Both the position numbers and the translations under genes were made by a program. The notes below the pieces were generated by a model. The model saw nothing but the letters and a program-made list of their open reading frames with translations. It ran no database searches and was not told the DNA's origin. A DNA stretch of 64,000 nucleotides from Stenotrophomonas rhizophila (lineage in GTDB: Bacteria > Pseudomonadota > Gammaproteobacteria > Xanthomonadales > Xanthomonadaceae): NCBI RefSeq assembly GCF_007667275.1, contig NZ_VDQT01000002.1:945073-1009072 (forward strand). Reading direction: 5' to 3'. Position 1 is the first letter of the stretch. Every line of letters begins with the position of its first letter. Below, in pieces: positions 28,328 to 38,301 of this stretch.

Positions 28328-28341
28328 CGGCGTAACCCGAC

Positions 28342-28863
28342 ATGATCCGCATCCTCGGCATCGACCCCGGTTCGCAACGGACCGGGGTCGGCATCATTGA
28401 CGTCGACCCGTCCGGCAAGGTGCTGCACGTGCACCACCTGCCGCTGGTGCTGCTGGGGGCGGACGACTTCCCGCAGCGGATGAAGCTGCTGGTGCTGGGG
28501 CTGAACGCGCTGATGGAAGAATACCGCCCGCAGGAAGTGGCCATCGAGAAGGTGTTCATGGCGCGCAACCCGGATTCGGCGCTGAAGCTGGGCCAGGCGC
28601 GCGGCGCGGCGATCTCGGCGGTGGTCATGCGTGACCTGCCGGTGCACGAGTACGCGGCCAGCGAGATCAAGCTGGCCGTGGTCGGGCGGGGCGGGGCGGA
28701 AAAGCAACAGGTCCAACACATGGTCGGGCTTATGCTCAACCTGAAAGCCAAGCTGCAGGCGGACGCCGCCGACGCGTTGGCGGTGGCCATCACCCATGCC
28801 CACGTACGGGCGACGGCGCAGCGCCTGGGCGTCAATGCACGCCAGGCGTGGAGCCGGAAATGA
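28342..28863 (+). CDS. ruvC: Crossover junction endodeoxyribonuclease RuvC
   Basis: A 173-residue Holliday-junction resolvase cutting symmetric strands at junctions bound by RuvAB. The acidic catalytic residues are visible: D7 in [11 protein letters not shown]67 in VAIEKVF and the [16 protein letters not shown]-terminal pair. It begins the ruv cluster and is separated from ruvA by 10 bp. Confidence 0.97.
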   Translation: MIRILGIDPGSQRTGVGIIDVDPSGKVLHVHHLPLVLLGADDFPQRMKLLVLGLNALMEEYRPQEVAIEKVFMARNPDSALKLGQARGAAISAVVMRDLPVHEYAASEIKLAVVGRGGAEKQQVQHMVGLMLNLKAKLQADAADALAVAITHAHVRATAQRLGVNARQAWSRK

Positions 28864-28873
28864 GGACATCTGC

Positions 28874-29464
28874 ATGATTGGTCGTCTGCGTGGGATCGTG
28901 GCGTACAAGGCGCCGCCGTGGCTGCTGATCGACGTCAACGGGGTCGGCTATGAGCTGGAGGCGCCGATGAGCACCTTCTACGACCTGCCCGACCTGGGCC
29001 GCGAGGTGATCCTGTTCACCCACTATGCGCAGAAGGAAGACAGCGTGTCGCTGTACGGCTTCCTGCGCGAGGGCGAGCGCCGGCTGTTCCGCGACGTGCA
29101 GAAGGTCAGCGGGATCGGCGCGAAGATCGCGCTGGCGGTGCTGTCCGGGGTAAGCGTGGACGAGTTCGCGCGCATGGTGCAGGCCGGCGACATCACCGCA
29201 CTCACCCGCATCCCGGGCATCGGCAAGAAGACCGCCGAACGCATGGTGCTGGAGCTGCGCGACCGCGCGGCCAACTTTGGCGGCGGCGGTGCACCGATCG
29301 CAGGTGCCGCGCCGGCCACCGACCCGGTGTCCGAAGCCACCGTGGCGCTGCAGCAGCTGGGCTACAAACCGGCCGAAGCGGCGCGCATGGCGCGCGATGC
29401 CAACAGCGAGGGCGACGATGTCGCCACCGTGATCCGCAAGGCCCTGCAGGCCGCGCTGCGCTGA
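28874..29464 (+). CDS. ruvA: Holliday junction branch migration protein RuvA
   Basis: A 196-residue junction-binding subunit. It begins [12 protein letters not shown], has the OB-fold region [13 protein letters not shown], two helix-hairpin-helix units ([15 protein letters not shown] and [16 protein letters not shown]) and the C-terminal RuvB-contacting domain ([16 protein letters not shown]). Slightly shorter than the E. coli protein. An upstream in-frame extension into ruvC is rejected. Confidence 0.97.
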   Translation: MIGRLRGIVAYKAPPWLLIDVNGVGYELEAPMSTFYDLPDLGREVILFTHYAQKEDSVSLYGFLREGERRLFRDVQKVSGIGAKIALAVLSGVSVDEFARMVQAGDITALTRIPGIGKKTAERMVLELRDRAANFGGGGAPIAGAAPATDPVSEATVALQQLGYKPAEAARMARDANSEGDDVATVIRKALQAALR

Positions 29465-29511
29465 GCGCGCTGGCCTGATCTTCCACCGACCGACATCCCC
29501 TCCGGAGTCCC

Positions 29512-31434
29512 ATGTCCAGCTCTTCCACCCAGCACGAGAACGGCCACGCCGGGCACGGCCATGCGGCGCCGGGCGCCAGCGGCCTGGCCCTGATGGTCGG
29601 TGCGATCGGCGTGGTGTTCGGCGACATCGGCACCAGCCCGCTGTACACCCTGAAGGAAGCCTTCTCCGAACACTACGGGCTGGTGGGTAACCATGACACC
29701 GTGCTCGGCGTGCTGTCGCTGGCGTTCTGGGCGCTGATGCTGGTGGTGACGCTGAAGTACGTCACCATCATCATGCGCGCCGACAACGATGGCGAAGGCG
29801 GCATCATGGCGCTGATGGCGCTGACCCAGCGCACCATGCGCAACGGCTCGCGCTCGGCCTACGTGGTCGGCATCCTGGGCATCTTCGGAGCCTCGCTGTT
29901 CTTCGGCGACGGCGTGATCACGCCGGCCATCTCCGTGCTCGGCGCGGTGGAGGGCCTGGAAGTGGCCGCGCCCGGGCTGCACGCGTTCATCGTGCCGATC
30001 ACCGTGGTGGTGCTGCTGCTGGTGTTCGCCGCGCAGCGCTTCGGCACCGAGAAGATCGGCAAGGCGTTCGGGCCGATCACCTCGGTGTGGTTCGTGTCGC
30101 TGGCCGCGATCGGCATCTGGAACATCGTCGATGCGCCGGAAGTGCTGAAGGCATTCAACCCGATCTGGGGCGTGCGCTTCTTCATGGACCATGGCTGGCA
30201 CGGCATCTTCATCCTGGGCGCGGTGGTCCTGGCGGTCACCGGTGGCGAAGCGCTGTACGCGGACATGGGCCACTTCGGGGCCAAGCCGATCCGCCATGCC
30301 TGGTACTTCTTCGTGCTGCCGTGCCTGGTGCTGAACTACCTGGGGCAGGGCGCGCTGGTGCTCAACGACCCCGGCGCGGTGAAGAACCCGTTCTTCGAGG
30401 CGGTGCCGGACTGGGCGCTGTACCCGATGATCGTCCTGGCCACCATGGCTGCGGTGATCGCCTCGCAGTCGGTGATCACCGGTGCGTTCTCGGTCTCGCG
30501 CCAGGCCATGCAGCTGGGTTACATCCCGCGCATGCGCATCACCCACACCTCGCACGACACCATCGGCCAGATCTACATCCCCGGCATCAACTGGGGCATC
30601 GCGGTGATGGTGATCGGGCTGGTGCTGGCCTTCCGCAGCTCGTCCAACCTGGCGGTGGCCTACGGCATCTCGGTGTCGGCGACCATGCTGATCGATACCC
30701 TGCTGCTGGCCCTGGTGGCGCGCGCGCTGTGGCCGACCTCGCGTTACTGGATCATCCCGCTGTGCGTGGTGTTCTTCATCATCGACCTGGGCTTCGTGAT
30801 CGCCAACGGCGCCAAGCTGCTGCAGGGCGCCTGGTTCCCGGTGGTGCTGGGCATCGTGCTGTTCACCATGATGCGTACCTGGCGGCGGGGTCGCGAGCTG
30901 CTGCGCGATGAGATCCGCAAGGATGGCATCCGCCTGGACACCTTCCTGCCCGGCCTGATGCTGGCCCCGCCGGTGCGCGTGCCGGGCACCGCAGTGTTTC
31001 TCACCGCCGATCCCTCGGTGGCTCCGCACGCGCTGATGCACAACCTCAAGCACAACAAGGTGCTGCACGAGCGCAACGTGTTCCTGCACGTGGAGACCCT
31101 GCCCATTCCGTACGCGATGGAAGGGCAGCGGCTAAAGATCGAGTCGGTGGGCGACGAGTTCTACCGGGTGTTCGTGCGCTTCGGCTTCATGGAGACCCCG
31201 GACGTACCGCTGGCGCTGATGCGCTCGTGCGACCACGGCGGGATCTACTTCGATCCGATGGACACCACCTTCTTCGCCAGCCGCGAAACCATTGTCGCCA
31301 CCGCCAACCGCGGCATGCCGATCTGGCGCGACAAGCTGTTCGCGCTGATGCACCGGAACGCGGCCCCGGCGACGGGGTTCTTCCGGATCCCCGGAAATCG
31401 CCTCGTCGAGCTCGGTGCCCAGGTCGAGATCTGA
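29512..31434 (+). CDS. kup: Potassium transporter Kup
   Basis: A 640-residue KUP/HAK/KT K+:H+ symporter with about 12 membrane helices and a long cytoplasmic C-terminal domain (from about residue 470). Diagnostic segments are [35 protein letters not shown] and [19 protein letters not shown]. The His/Gly-rich N-terminal tail is hydrophilic. The gene sits between ruvA and ruvB, an order I know from xanthomonads; no functional tie to recombination is known. Confidence 0.96.
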   Translation: MSSSSTQHENGHAGHGHAAPGASGLALMVGAIGVVFGDIGTSPLYTLKEAFSEHYGLVGNHDTVLGVLSLAFWALMLVVTLKYVTIIMRADNDGEGGIMALMALTQRTMRNGSRSAYVVGILGIFGASLFFGDGVITPAISVLGAVEGLEVAAPGLHAFIVPITVVVLLLVFAAQRFGTEKIGKAFGPITSVWFVSLAAIGIWNIVDAPEVLKAFNPIWGVRFFMDHGWHGIFILGAVVLAVTGGEALYADMGHFGAKPIRHAWYFFVLPCLVLNYLGQGALVLNDPGAVKNPFFEAVPDWALYPMIVLATMAAVIASQSVITGAFSVSRQAMQLGYIPRMRITHTSHDTIGQIYIPGINWGIAVMVIGLVLAFRSSSNLAVAYGISVSATMLIDTLLLALVARALWPTSRYWIIPLCVVFFIIDLGFVIANGAKLLQGAWFPVVLGIVLFTMMRTWRRGRELLRDEIRKDGIRLDTFLPGLMLAPPVRVPGTAVFLTADPSVAPHALMHNLKHNKVLHERNVFLHVETLPIPYAMEGQRLKIESVGDEFYRVFVRFGFMETPDVPLALMRSCDHGGIYFDPMDTTFFASRETIVATANRGMPIWRDKLFALMHRNAAPATGFFRIPGNRLVELGAQVEI

Positions 31435-31440
31435 CCGGAC

Positions 31441-31510
31441 GGCCGACCAACGGTCGGCCGCTACCCTCCATTTTCTTGATCCCGGGTAGGTGACGACCGT
31501 TGGTCGTCAC
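31441..31510. repeat. SMAG inverted dimer, probable kup terminator
   Basis: Minus-oriented arm 31441-31465 and plus-oriented arm 31486-31510 (GTAGGTGACGACCGTTGGTC...). The second stem is followed by GCTTTTTG, so on the plus strand it resembles an intrinsic terminator, seven bases after the kup stop and 24 bp before ruvB. Confidence 0.85.
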
Positions 31511-31533
31511 GCTTTTTGCCGCATAATCGCGGG

Positions 31534-32574
31534 ATGACCGACGACCGCATCATTGGTGCCGGTGCCACCCGCGAGGATGACACCACCGACGCCAGCATCC
31601 GCCCCAAGCGCATGGCCGATTACCTCGGCCAGGCGCCCGTGCGCGAGCAGCTGTCGATCTACATCGAAGCGGCCAAGGCCCGTGGCGATGCGCTGGACCA
31701 TGTGCTGATCTTCGGGCCGCCGGGCCTGGGCAAGACCACCCTGAGCCACGTGATCGCCAACGAACTGGGCGTGGCGCTGCGGGTGACCTCCGGGCCGGTG
31801 ATCGAAAAGGCCGGCGACCTGGCCGCGCTGCTGACCAACCTGCAGCCGCACGACGTGCTGTTCGTGGACGAGATCCACCGCCTGTCGCCGGTGGTGGAGG
31901 AAGTGCTGTACCCGGCGATGGAAGACTTCCAGATCGACATCATGATCGGCGAGGGCCCCGCGGCCCGCTCGATCAAGATCGACCTGCCGCCGTTCACCCT
32001 CATCGGCGCCACCACCCGCGCAGGCCTGCTGACCGCGCCGCTGCGCGACCGCTTCGGCATCGTGCACCGGCTGGAGTTCTACACCCCGGAAGAGTTGACG
32101 AAGATCGTCCGGCGTTCGGCCGCCATTCTCGGCATCGACTGCACCGCCGAAGGCGCGGCGGAGATCGCGCGGCGTTCGCGCGGCACCCCGCGTATCGCCA
32201 ACCGGCTGCTGCGCCGCGTTCGCGACTATGCCCAGGTCAAGGCCGCCGGCCATATCGACCAGGACGTGGCCCAGGCCGCCATGCAGATGCTGAAAGTGGA
32301 CCCGGAAGGCTTCGACGACCTCGACCGGCGCATGCTGCGTACCCTGATCGACTACTTCGACGGCGGCCCGGTGGGCGTGGAATCGATGGCCGCGGCGCTG
32401 TCCGAAGAGCGCGGCACGCTGGAAGACGTGGTCGAACCGTACCTGATCCAGCAGGGCTTCCTGGTGCGCACTGCGCGCGGCCGCATGGCCACGCACAAGG
32501 CTTACCGCCACCTCGGCCTGAAACCCAAGAACCCGCCCGCCGACCTGTTCGCGGAGGTGCCGGATGTCGGTTGA
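31534..32574 (+). CDS. ruvB: Holliday junction DNA helicase RuvB
   Basis: A 346-residue AAA+ motor of the RuvABC resolvasome. [18 protein letters not shown] opens the conserved core; GPPGLGKTT is Walker [14 protein letters not shown]alker [19 protein letters not shown] sensor 1/arginine finger, and [20 protein letters not shown] sensor 2. The first 20 residues are variable, so the start at ATG 31534 rather than 31516 is a judgement. It overlaps ybgC by 11 bp. Confidence 0.97.
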   Translation: MTDDRIIGAGATREDDTTDASIRPKRMADYLGQAPVREQLSIYIEAAKARGDALDHVLIFGPPGLGKTTLSHVIANELGVALRVTSGPVIEKAGDLAALLTNLQPHDVLFVDEIHRLSPVVEEVLYPAMEDFQIDIMIGEGPAARSIKIDLPPFTLIGATTRAGLLTAPLRDRFGIVHRLEFYTPEELTKIVRRSAAILGIDCTAEGAAEIARRSRGTPRIANRLLRRVRDYAQVKAAGHIDQDVAQAAMQMLKVDPEGFDDLDRRMLRTLIDYFDGGPVGVESMAAALSEERGTLEDVVEPYLIQQGFLVRTARGRMATHKAYRHLGLKPKNPPADLFAEVPDVG

Positions 32575-32995
32575 CGCCCGGTTCAGTTGGCCGACACGCA
32601 TATATTGGGAAGATACCGACGCTGGCGGGGTGGTCTACCACGCCCGCTACGTGGCCTTCATGGAACGGGCGCGCACCGAATGGATGCGGGCCCTGGGTTA
32701 CGGCCAGGAACGCACCCGCACCGAGCATGGCCTGGTGTTCGCGGTCCGGTCGATGACCCTGGACTTCCTCAAGCCGGCGCGGCTGGACGACGCGCTGGAC
32801 GTGACGGCCACGCTGGTGCAGTGCAAGCGCGCCAGCATGGTGTTCGACCAGGCAGTGCGTCGCGGCGATGAAACGCTGCTGACCGCGCAGGTCAGGATCG
32901 CGGCATTGGACGCTGCCACATTCAAACCGCGCGGCATGGACGATGTCCTCCATGCCGCGTTGAAACCCTACGTAATTCAAACAGCCGCATATTGA
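32564..32995 (+). CDS. ybgC: Tol-Pal associated acyl-CoA thioesterase YbgC
   Basis: A 143-residue hot-dog-fold thioesterase. [32 protein letters not shown] carries the YbgC signature with catalytic Asp (EDTDAGG) and Tyr/His. It hydrolyses short acyl-CoA or acyl-ACP in the cytoplasm and is the first gene of the tol-pal cluster, overlapping ruvB and ten bases from tolQ. Confidence 0.95.
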   Translation: MSVDARFSWPTRIYWEDTDAGGVVYHARYVAFMERARTEWMRALGYGQERTRTEHGLVFAVRSMTLDFLKPARLDDALDVTATLVQCKRASMVFDQAVRRGDETLLTAQVRIAALDAATFKPRGMDDVLHAALKPYVIQTAAY

Positions 32996-33005
32996 GGAAC
33001 AACGG

Positions 33006-33785
33006 ATGATCGGAATGCTCCTGGCCCTGCAGGCCACGGTGGTCGAAGCGCTGCCGCAGGAAGTCACCAGCGCCGCGTCGCAGACCGTCGCGCAAGCCGC
33101 GCACGGCGGTGGCATCAACTACCTGGACCTGATGATCAAGGCCAGCCTGCCGGTGAAGATCATCGTGCTGCTGCTGCTGGCCGGGTCGTTCATCAGCTGG
33201 GTGATCATCTTCCGCAAGGCGCGCGTGTTCAACGCCGCCAACCGCGAGGCCGACGAGTTCGAAAGCCGCTTCTGGTCCGGTGCCGACCTGGGCAAGCTCT
33301 ACAGCGCCGCCACCGACCGCAACCGCAAGGTGGGTGGGCTGGAAGCGATCTTCGAAGCCGGCTTCCGCGAGTTCACCCGCCTGCGCGACAAGCGCCGCCT
33401 GGACGGCCGTGCCCAGCTGGAAGGCGCCCAGCGCGCCATGCGCACCACCTTCACCCGTGAAGTGGACCAGATGGAACGCAGCCTGGAGCTGCTGGCCAAC
33501 ATCGGTTCGACCGCACCGTACGTGGGCCTGGTCGGTACCGTGTTCGGCATCATGGTGACCATGCACGACATGATCAACAGCGGCGAGCAGGCCGGCATCG
33601 CCTCGGTCGCGCCGGGTATCTCCGAAGCGCTGTTCGCCACCGCCATCGGCCTGTTCGTGGCGATCCCCGCGGTGTGGGCCTACAACCGCTTCACCACCCG
33701 CGTCGAGCGCCTGTCGGTCCGCTATGAAACCTTCGCCGAAGAGTTCAGCTCGATCCTGCAGCGCCAGTCCGCGGGCGACGAGTAA
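33006..33785 (+). CDS. tolQ: Tol-Pal proton channel protein TolQ
   Basis: A 259-residue inner-membrane protein with three membrane helices (about 45-65, 160-185 and 200-225). The second and third helix segments (LELLANIGSTAPYVGLVGTVFGIM and ISEALFATAIGLFVAIPAVWAYN) carry the ExbB/TolQ/MotA channel signature. With TolR it powers TolA-dependent outer-membrane constriction at division. Confidence 0.96.
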   Translation: MIGMLLALQATVVEALPQEVTSAASQTVAQAAHGGGINYLDLMIKASLPVKIIVLLLLAGSFISWVIIFRKARVFNAANREADEFESRFWSGADLGKLYSAATDRNRKVGGLEAIFEAGFREFTRLRDKRRLDGRAQLEGAQRAMRTTFTREVDQMERSLELLANIGSTAPYVGLVGTVFGIMVTMHDMINSGEQAGIASVAPGISEALFATAIGLFVAIPAVWAYNRFTTRVERLSVRYETFAEEFSSILQRQSAGDE

Positions 33786-33808
33786 GCGCCCAGCACAAGG
33801 ATCACGCC

Positions 33809-34237
33809 ATGACCGCTGCCATCGGCCGCCGCAAGCGCCGCAAGCTCAAATCCGAAATCAACGTCGTGCCGTACATCGACGTCATGCTGGTGCTGTTGAT
33901 CATCTTCATGGTCACCGCGCCGCTGCTCACCCTGAGCTTTGAAGTGGACCTGCCCAGTTCGCAGGCCAAGGCGCTGGAAAGCAAGCAGGACCCGGTGATC
34001 GTCTCGGTACGCCTGGACGGCCAGCTCAGCCTGAAACTGCCCGAAGCCAAGGAGCCGGCGCCGATGGATCCGGCCCAGCTGCAGGCCCAGCTCGGCGCGC
34101 TCGCCGCGCAGGACAAGAACCTGCGCGTGATCGTGGCCGCCGACAAGGCCGTGGCCTACGAAAAAGTGGTCGCGGCCATGGACGTGATCAAGCGCGCCAA
34201 CGTGGAAAAGGTGGGTCTGGCGACCGATGCACGCTGA
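33809..34237 (+). CDS. tolR: Tol-Pal protein TolR
   Basis: A 142-residue ExbD/TolR-family protein with one N-terminal membrane helix. NVVPYIDVMLVLLIIFMVTAPLL includes the functionally essential Asp of the proton path. The C-terminal half is the periplasmic domain. It overlaps tolA by 11 bp. Confidence 0.96.
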   Translation: MTAAIGRRKRRKLKSEINVVPYIDVMLVLLIIFMVTAPLLTLSFEVDLPSSQAKALESKQDPVIVSVRLDGQLSLKLPEAKEPAPMDPAQLQAQLGALAAQDKNLRVIVAADKAVAYEKVVAAMDVIKRANVEKVGLATDAR

Positions 34238-35288
34238 AGCCCTGCCACCGCAGCGCCAGCCGGACGGCGAGTGGGGCCTGCCGATCGCCCTGGCGATCCT
34301 GGTCCACGTGCTGCTCGCGCTGGTGTTCATCGCCGCCTGGCTGTGGTCGCCACAGCGCAGCACCGAAGCCGCCGCGGGCGACCCCGCCATTGAAGCCAGC
34401 CTGCAGCTGAGCGCCTCCGAGGCCGCCGCCGCGCGCCAGGCGCTGCGCGCCTCGGAAAAACTGCCCGACCTGCCGGAGCCGGTGGCCGAGCCGGTTCCGA
34501 TCGAGGAAGACACCGTCCCGCCGCCGCAGCCGCTGCCCGAGCCGCGCCCGCAGGACGCGCCGACCCCGCAGCAGCAGAACGCCCAGGAGCGCATCGCGCA
34601 GCCGGACACGGTCGACCAGGAGGCGGTCAACGCGCTCTCGATCTCGGCGGAGAAGGCCAAGCAGGAACAGGAAGCCAAGCGCCGCCAGGAGCAGATCGAC
34701 CTGACCGAGCGCAAGCGCGTGGAAGAGGCCGAGCAGAAGCTGCGCCTGGCCAAGCAGCAGGAAGCGGCCGAGCAGAAGAAGAAGCTGGCCGAGCAGGAAC
34801 AGAAGGCCAACGACGTAAAAGCCGAGGCCGAGCGCCAGAAGAAGATCGCCGAGATCCGCAGCCGCCGCGAGGCAGCCGAGAAGGAAGCCAAGCTGGCCGA
34901 GCAGAAGCTGCGCCAGGTCACGGCCGCGCGGGCCGCGGCGGGGCAGGCCAGCGCCGGTTCCAGCGGTGCATCGCAGCCGGCCGCCGGTGGCGGCGGGACC
35001 AGCGACGACCTGTCCGCCAAGTACGCCGCCGCCATCCAGCAAAAGGTGCTGGCGCAGTGGCAGCGCCCGGACTCGGTGCCGCTGGGGCAGAAATGCCAGA
35101 TCGTGATCACCCAGATCCCGGGCGGCCAGGTGCTGCAGGCCAAGGTCAGCCCGAGCTGTCCGTTCGACGAGGCCGGCAAGCGCTCGATCGAAGCGGCCGT
35201 GCTGAACGCCCAGCCGCTGCCCTACCGTGGCTTCGAGAGCGTGTTCGCGCGCACGGTCAACTTCAACTTCACCGCCCAGGATCGTTGA
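34227..35288 (+). CDS. tolA: Cell envelope integrity protein TolA
   Basis: A 353-residue protein linking the inner-membrane TolQR motor to Pal. One membrane helix (about residues 17-40), a Pro/Glu-rich stretch (about 90-130), a long charged Lys/Glu/Ala/Gln helix (about 130-230), a Gly/Ser/Ala linker (about 235-260) and a C-terminal domain with the TolA-type paired cysteines (GQKCQIVITQIPGGQ, KVSPSCPFD). Repetitive helix coding explains the low-complexity DNA here. Confidence 0.93.
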   Translation: MHAEALPPQRQPDGEWGLPIALAILVHVLLALVFIAAWLWSPQRSTEAAAGDPAIEASLQLSASEAAAARQALRASEKLPDLPEPVAEPVPIEEDTVPPPQPLPEPRPQDAPTPQQQNAQERIAQPDTVDQEAVNALSISAEKAKQEQEAKRRQEQIDLTERKRVEEAEQKLRLAKQQEAAEQKKKLAEQEQKANDVKAEAERQKKIAEIRSRREAAEKEAKLAEQKLRQVTAARAAAGQASAGSSGASQPAAGGGGTSDDLSAKYAAAIQQKVLAQWQRPDSVPLGQKCQIVITQIPGGQVLQAKVSPSCPFDEAGKRSIEAAVLNAQPLPYRGFESVFARTVNFNFTAQDR

Positions 35289-35363
35289 TCCCGGGCGGTC
35301 GGTTTCGTTAATGGCCCGTGATTTCCCGCCGGGCACCACTCGGATTTCACACCCGGTTGGTTC

Positions 35364-35423
35364 ATGATTGCGAAACTGTTCACCGCACTGCTGTTATCCC
35401 TCGTTCTGGTTTTCCCCCTATAG
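35364..35423 (+). CDS. Hydrophobic 19-codon leader ORF upstream of tolB
   Basis: ATG-initiated mini-ORF reading MIAKLFTALLLSLVLVFPL and stopping seven bases before the tolB ATG. It looks like a signal peptide with no mature protein. It may be a leader peptide, a decayed alternative N-terminus, or chance; no strong Shine-Dalgarno precedes it. Confidence 0.3.
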   Translation: MIAKLFTALLLSLVLVFPL

Positions 35424-35430
35424 AGCGCCC

Positions 35431-36753
35431 ATGAAGAAGATGCCTCGCTGGTTTGCCGTGTTCGCGGCTTTGTTGTTCCTGCCTTTCGCCGCCGCTGCGC
35501 AGCAGAGGGGCCTGGATATCGACATCATCGGCGGCAACGCCTCCGCGCTGCCCATCACCGTGGTGCCGATGCCCTACCAGGGTTCGGGCGCCGCCCCGCA
35601 GACCGACGTGGCGCAGGTGGTTCGCGCCGACCTGGAGCGCTCGGGCCAGTTCCGCACCCTTCCCGAAGCCCAGATCGTCGAAAAGCCGACCCGTGGCAGC
35701 GAGATCCAGTTCGCCACCTGGCGCGCGCTGAAGCAGAACTACATCGTCGTCGGCCGGGTCATGGACGCCGGTGCCGGCGCCTACCGCGTCGAGTACGAGC
35801 TGTATGACGTGCCCAAGGGCGAGCGCCTGCTGGGCCTGGCGATGACCGCCCGTGGCAATGCCATGCGCGACGTCGCCCACCAGATGGCCGACGCCATCTA
35901 CGAAAAGATCACCGGTGTGCGCGGCGCCTTCTGGACCCGCATCGCCTATGTCACCGCCAGCGGCAAGGGCGATGCCATGCGCTACGCGCTGATGGTGGCC
36001 GACTCGGACGGCTACAACCCGCAGACCATCGTGCGCTCGGCCGAACCGCTGCTGTCGCCGTCGTGGAGCCCGGATGGCAACCGCCTGGCCTACGTGAGCT
36101 TCGAGCGTGGCAACTCGGCGATCTACATCCAGAACATCGCCACCGGCGCCCGTGAGCTGGTGACCAGCTTCCGCGGCATCAACAGCGCCCCGTCGTTCTC
36201 GCCGGATGGCCGCCGCCTGGCCCTGTCGCTGTCGCGCAGCGGCAATCCGGAAATCTATGTCATGGACCTGGGCAGCAAGCAGCTCACCCAGCTCACCAAC
36301 CATTTCGCCATCGACACCGAGCCGACCTGGAGTGCTGACGGTTCCAGCGTCTACTTCACCTCCGACCGTGGCGGCCGCCCGCAGATCTACCAGGTCTCCG
36401 CCGGCGGTGGCAGCGCCTCCCGCGTGACCTTCCAGGGCAACTACAACGCCACCCCGAGCATCTCCTACGACGGCAAGAAGCTGATCGTGGCACAGGGCAG
36501 CGGCAACACCTACAAGATCGCGATGATGGACAGCAGCCTGGGCTCGCCGCGCTGGAGCACGCTGTCGCCGGGCTCGCTGGATGAGTCGCCGACCTTCGCC
36601 CCCAACGCAAGCATGGTGCTGTACGCCGCCCGCGAAGGTGGTCGTGGGGTTCTGTATGCGGTATCGGCCGACGCGCGCGTCCGCCAGCGCCTGGTGCTGG
36701 CCGACGGTGATGTTCGCGAACCTTCGTGGTCGCCATACCGTACAAAGCGCTAA
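35431..36753 (+). CDS. tolB: Tol-Pal beta-propeller protein TolB
   Basis: A 440-residue periplasmic protein with signal peptide (MKKMPRWFAVFAALLFLPFAAAAQQ). The N-terminal alpha/beta domain (about 25-165) is followed by a six-blade propeller with repeating SPSWSPDGNRLAYVS, APSFSPDGRRLALSLS and EPTWSADGSSVYFTSD units, which binds Pal. Preceded by a 142-bp gap after tolA, so it may have its own translation or transcription start. Confidence 0.96.
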   Translation: MKKMPRWFAVFAALLFLPFAAAAQQRGLDIDIIGGNASALPITVVPMPYQGSGAAPQTDVAQVVRADLERSGQFRTLPEAQIVEKPTRGSEIQFATWRALKQNYIVVGRVMDAGAGAYRVEYELYDVPKGERLLGLAMTARGNAMRDVAHQMADAIYEKITGVRGAFWTRIAYVTASGKGDAMRYALMVADSDGYNPQTIVRSAEPLLSPSWSPDGNRLAYVSFERGNSAIYIQNIATGARELVTSFRGINSAPSFSPDGRRLALSLSRSGNPEIYVMDLGSKQLTQLTNHFAIDTEPTWSADGSSVYFTSDRGGRPQIYQVSAGGGSASRVTFQGNYNATPSISYDGKKLIVAQGSGNTYKIAMMDSSLGSPRWSTLSPGSLDESPTFAPNASMVLYAAREGGRGVLYAVSADARVRQRLVLADGDVREPSWSPYRTKR

Positions 36754-36817
36754 CAGAGTGTTAAGATCCCCACCGTATTCATCCCACATCCGGCTTTAGG
36801 AGCCTCAAAGGTATTTC

Positions 36818-37333
36818 ATGAACAAGACCTCCCGCGTTTTGCTTGTCTCCCTGTTGTCCGTGGCCGTCCTGGCCGGTTGCTCCAAGAAGGTCAAGGAAGT
36901 TCCGGAAGCTCCGGTTGACACCGGCAGCACCACCCAGCCGACCGGCCCGTCGACCTCCGGCCTGTACGGCCCGGGCGACCTGGACACCGATGCCTGCCTG
37001 CGTCAGCGCGTTGTGTACTTCGACCTGGACCAGGAAGACATCAAGTCCGAGTTCCAGGCGATCATGGCGTGCCACGCCAAGTACCTGCGTGACCGTCCGT
37101 CGGCCCGCATCACCCTGCAGGGTCACACCGACGAGCGCGGTTCGCGTGCGTACAACCAGGCCCTGGGCGAGCGTCGTGGCAATGCCGTGAGCTCGGCCCT
37201 GCAGGCCAACGGTGGTTCGGCTTCGCAGCTGACCGTCGTGTCCTACGGCGAAGAGCGTCCGGTCTGCACCGAGTCGGGCGAAGCCTGCTGGTCGCAGAAC
37301 CGTCGCGCCGAAATCGTCTACACCGCGCAGTAA
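36818..37333 (+). CDS. pal: Peptidoglycan-associated lipoprotein Pal
   Basis: A 171-residue outer-membrane lipoprotein with lipobox LAGC (Cys21). A Pro/Thr-rich tether (about 25-55) leads to an OmpA-like peptidoglycan-binding domain: VVYFDLDQEDIKSEFQ, ITLQGHTDERGSRAYNQALGERR with the DAP-contacting Asp and Arg, and QNRRAEIVY. The domain's two Cys in VCTESGEACW are a xanthomonad-type addition. Confidence 0.96.
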   Translation: MNKTSRVLLVSLLSVAVLAGCSKKVKEVPEAPVDTGSTTQPTGPSTSGLYGPGDLDTDACLRQRVVYFDLDQEDIKSEFQAIMACHAKYLRDRPSARITLQGHTDERGSRAYNQALGERRGNAVSSALQANGGSASQLTVVSYGEERPVCTESGEACWSQNRRAEIVYTAQ

Positions 37334-37336
37334 TCC

Positions 37337-38155
37337 ATGCGCATCGGCATCAAAACCCTGATGCTGGTCGTTGCGGCAGCCCTCGTGGCTGCCGCACCGG
37401 CGCAGGCCCAGCGGCAGAGCCTGGCCGACCGTGTTGGCGCACTCGAGCAGCAGGCCTACAACAACAGCTCCAACCAGGACCTGTTGAACCAGGTCAACCA
37501 GCTGCGTCAGCAGATGCAGCAGCTGCAGAGCACGCTTGAGCAGCTCCAGCACGAAAACGCCCAGTTGAAGCAGACCTCGCAGGACCAGTACCTGGACCTG
37601 GACGGACGTCTGAACCGCATTGAAGGGGGCAGCGCCCCGATCCTTCCGGCCGCTCCGGCCGCGAATGCTCCCGCCGCCGCACCCAAGCCCGCCCTACCGG
37701 CAGCGGCCGCCACCGAGCGGCCGCCTTCCGTGCATGGCGACCCGGGCAGCCTGGCCGCCAGTGGCGACGAGCGCACCGCCTACAACGTCGCCTTCGATTC
37801 GCTCAAGGCCGGCAAGTACGACGACTCGGCGCAGCTGTTCCTGAGCTTCCTCGAGCTGTACCCGAACGGCGTCTACACCCCCAATGCCCTGTACTGGCTG
37901 GGTGAGAGCTACTACGCCACCCGCAATTACCCGCTCGCCGAGGCGCAGTTCCGCGACCTCCTGGCGCGCTATCCGACCCATGACAAGGCCTCCGGTGGCC
38001 TGCTCAAGGTCGGCCTTTCGCAGTATGGCGAAGGGAAAATCGACGAAGCCCAGGCCACCCTGGAGCAGGTCGTCAGCACCTATCCCGGCTCGGACGCAGC
38101 GCGCACCGCGCAGGACCGTCTGCAGGCCATCCGCCTCGGCCAGCAGATCCGCTGA
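37337..38155 (+). CDS. cpoB: Cell division coordinator CpoB (YbgF)
   Basis: A 272-residue periplasmic protein: signal peptide (cut after APAQA), a trimerising coiled coil (about 35-95, QLRQQMQQLQSTLEQLQHENAQL), a Pro/Ala linker, and TPR-like repeats (about 145-272, YNVAFDSLKAGKYDDSAQLF, NALYWLGESYYATRNYPLAEAQF). It couples peptidoglycan synthesis to Tol-driven constriction. Three bases after pal. Confidence 0.95.
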   Translation: MRIGIKTLMLVVAAALVAAAPAQAQRQSLADRVGALEQQAYNNSSNQDLLNQVNQLRQQMQQLQSTLEQLQHENAQLKQTSQDQYLDLDGRLNRIEGGSAPILPAAPAANAPAAAPKPALPAAAATERPPSVHGDPGSLAASGDERTAYNVAFDSLKAGKYDDSAQLFLSFLELYPNGVYTPNALYWLGESYYATRNYPLAEAQFRDLLARYPTHDKASGGLLKVGLSQYGEGKIDEAQATLEQVVSTYPGSDAARTAQDRLQAIRLGQQIR

Positions 38156-38162
38156 GGCCCCC

Positions 38163-38178
38163 ACCGGCCAAGGCCGGT
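38163..38178. terminator. Hairpin after cpoB
   Basis: Perfect 7-bp stem ACCGGCC / GGCCGGT with AA loop, seven bases after the cpoB stop. There is no T-tract, so termination is uncertain; a TATACT hexamer (38178-38183) at its 3' side could instead be a -10 for queE. Confidence 0.4.
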
Positions 38179-38242
38179 ATACTCCCCGGTTGGCGCCGAC
38201 GCGATCGGCCCACCGTGCCGGCCGCACCGACACCTTATCCGC

Positions 38243-38265
38243 GTAGAGCCAGGCCCTGCCTGGCT
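38243..38265 (+). repeat. Single SMAG element
   Basis: GTAGAGCCAGGCCCTGCCTG palindrome between cpoB and queE. Confidence 0.8.
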
Positions 38266-38301
38266 GCTCTCGTTTCCGAATTCCGCACCACCACAGCGCC
38301 C

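Noticed and set aside
29512..31434. kup within the ruv cluster as a novel gene insertion
   Set aside because: I know the ruvC-ruvA-kup-ruvB order as usual for xanthomonads, so it is not news.
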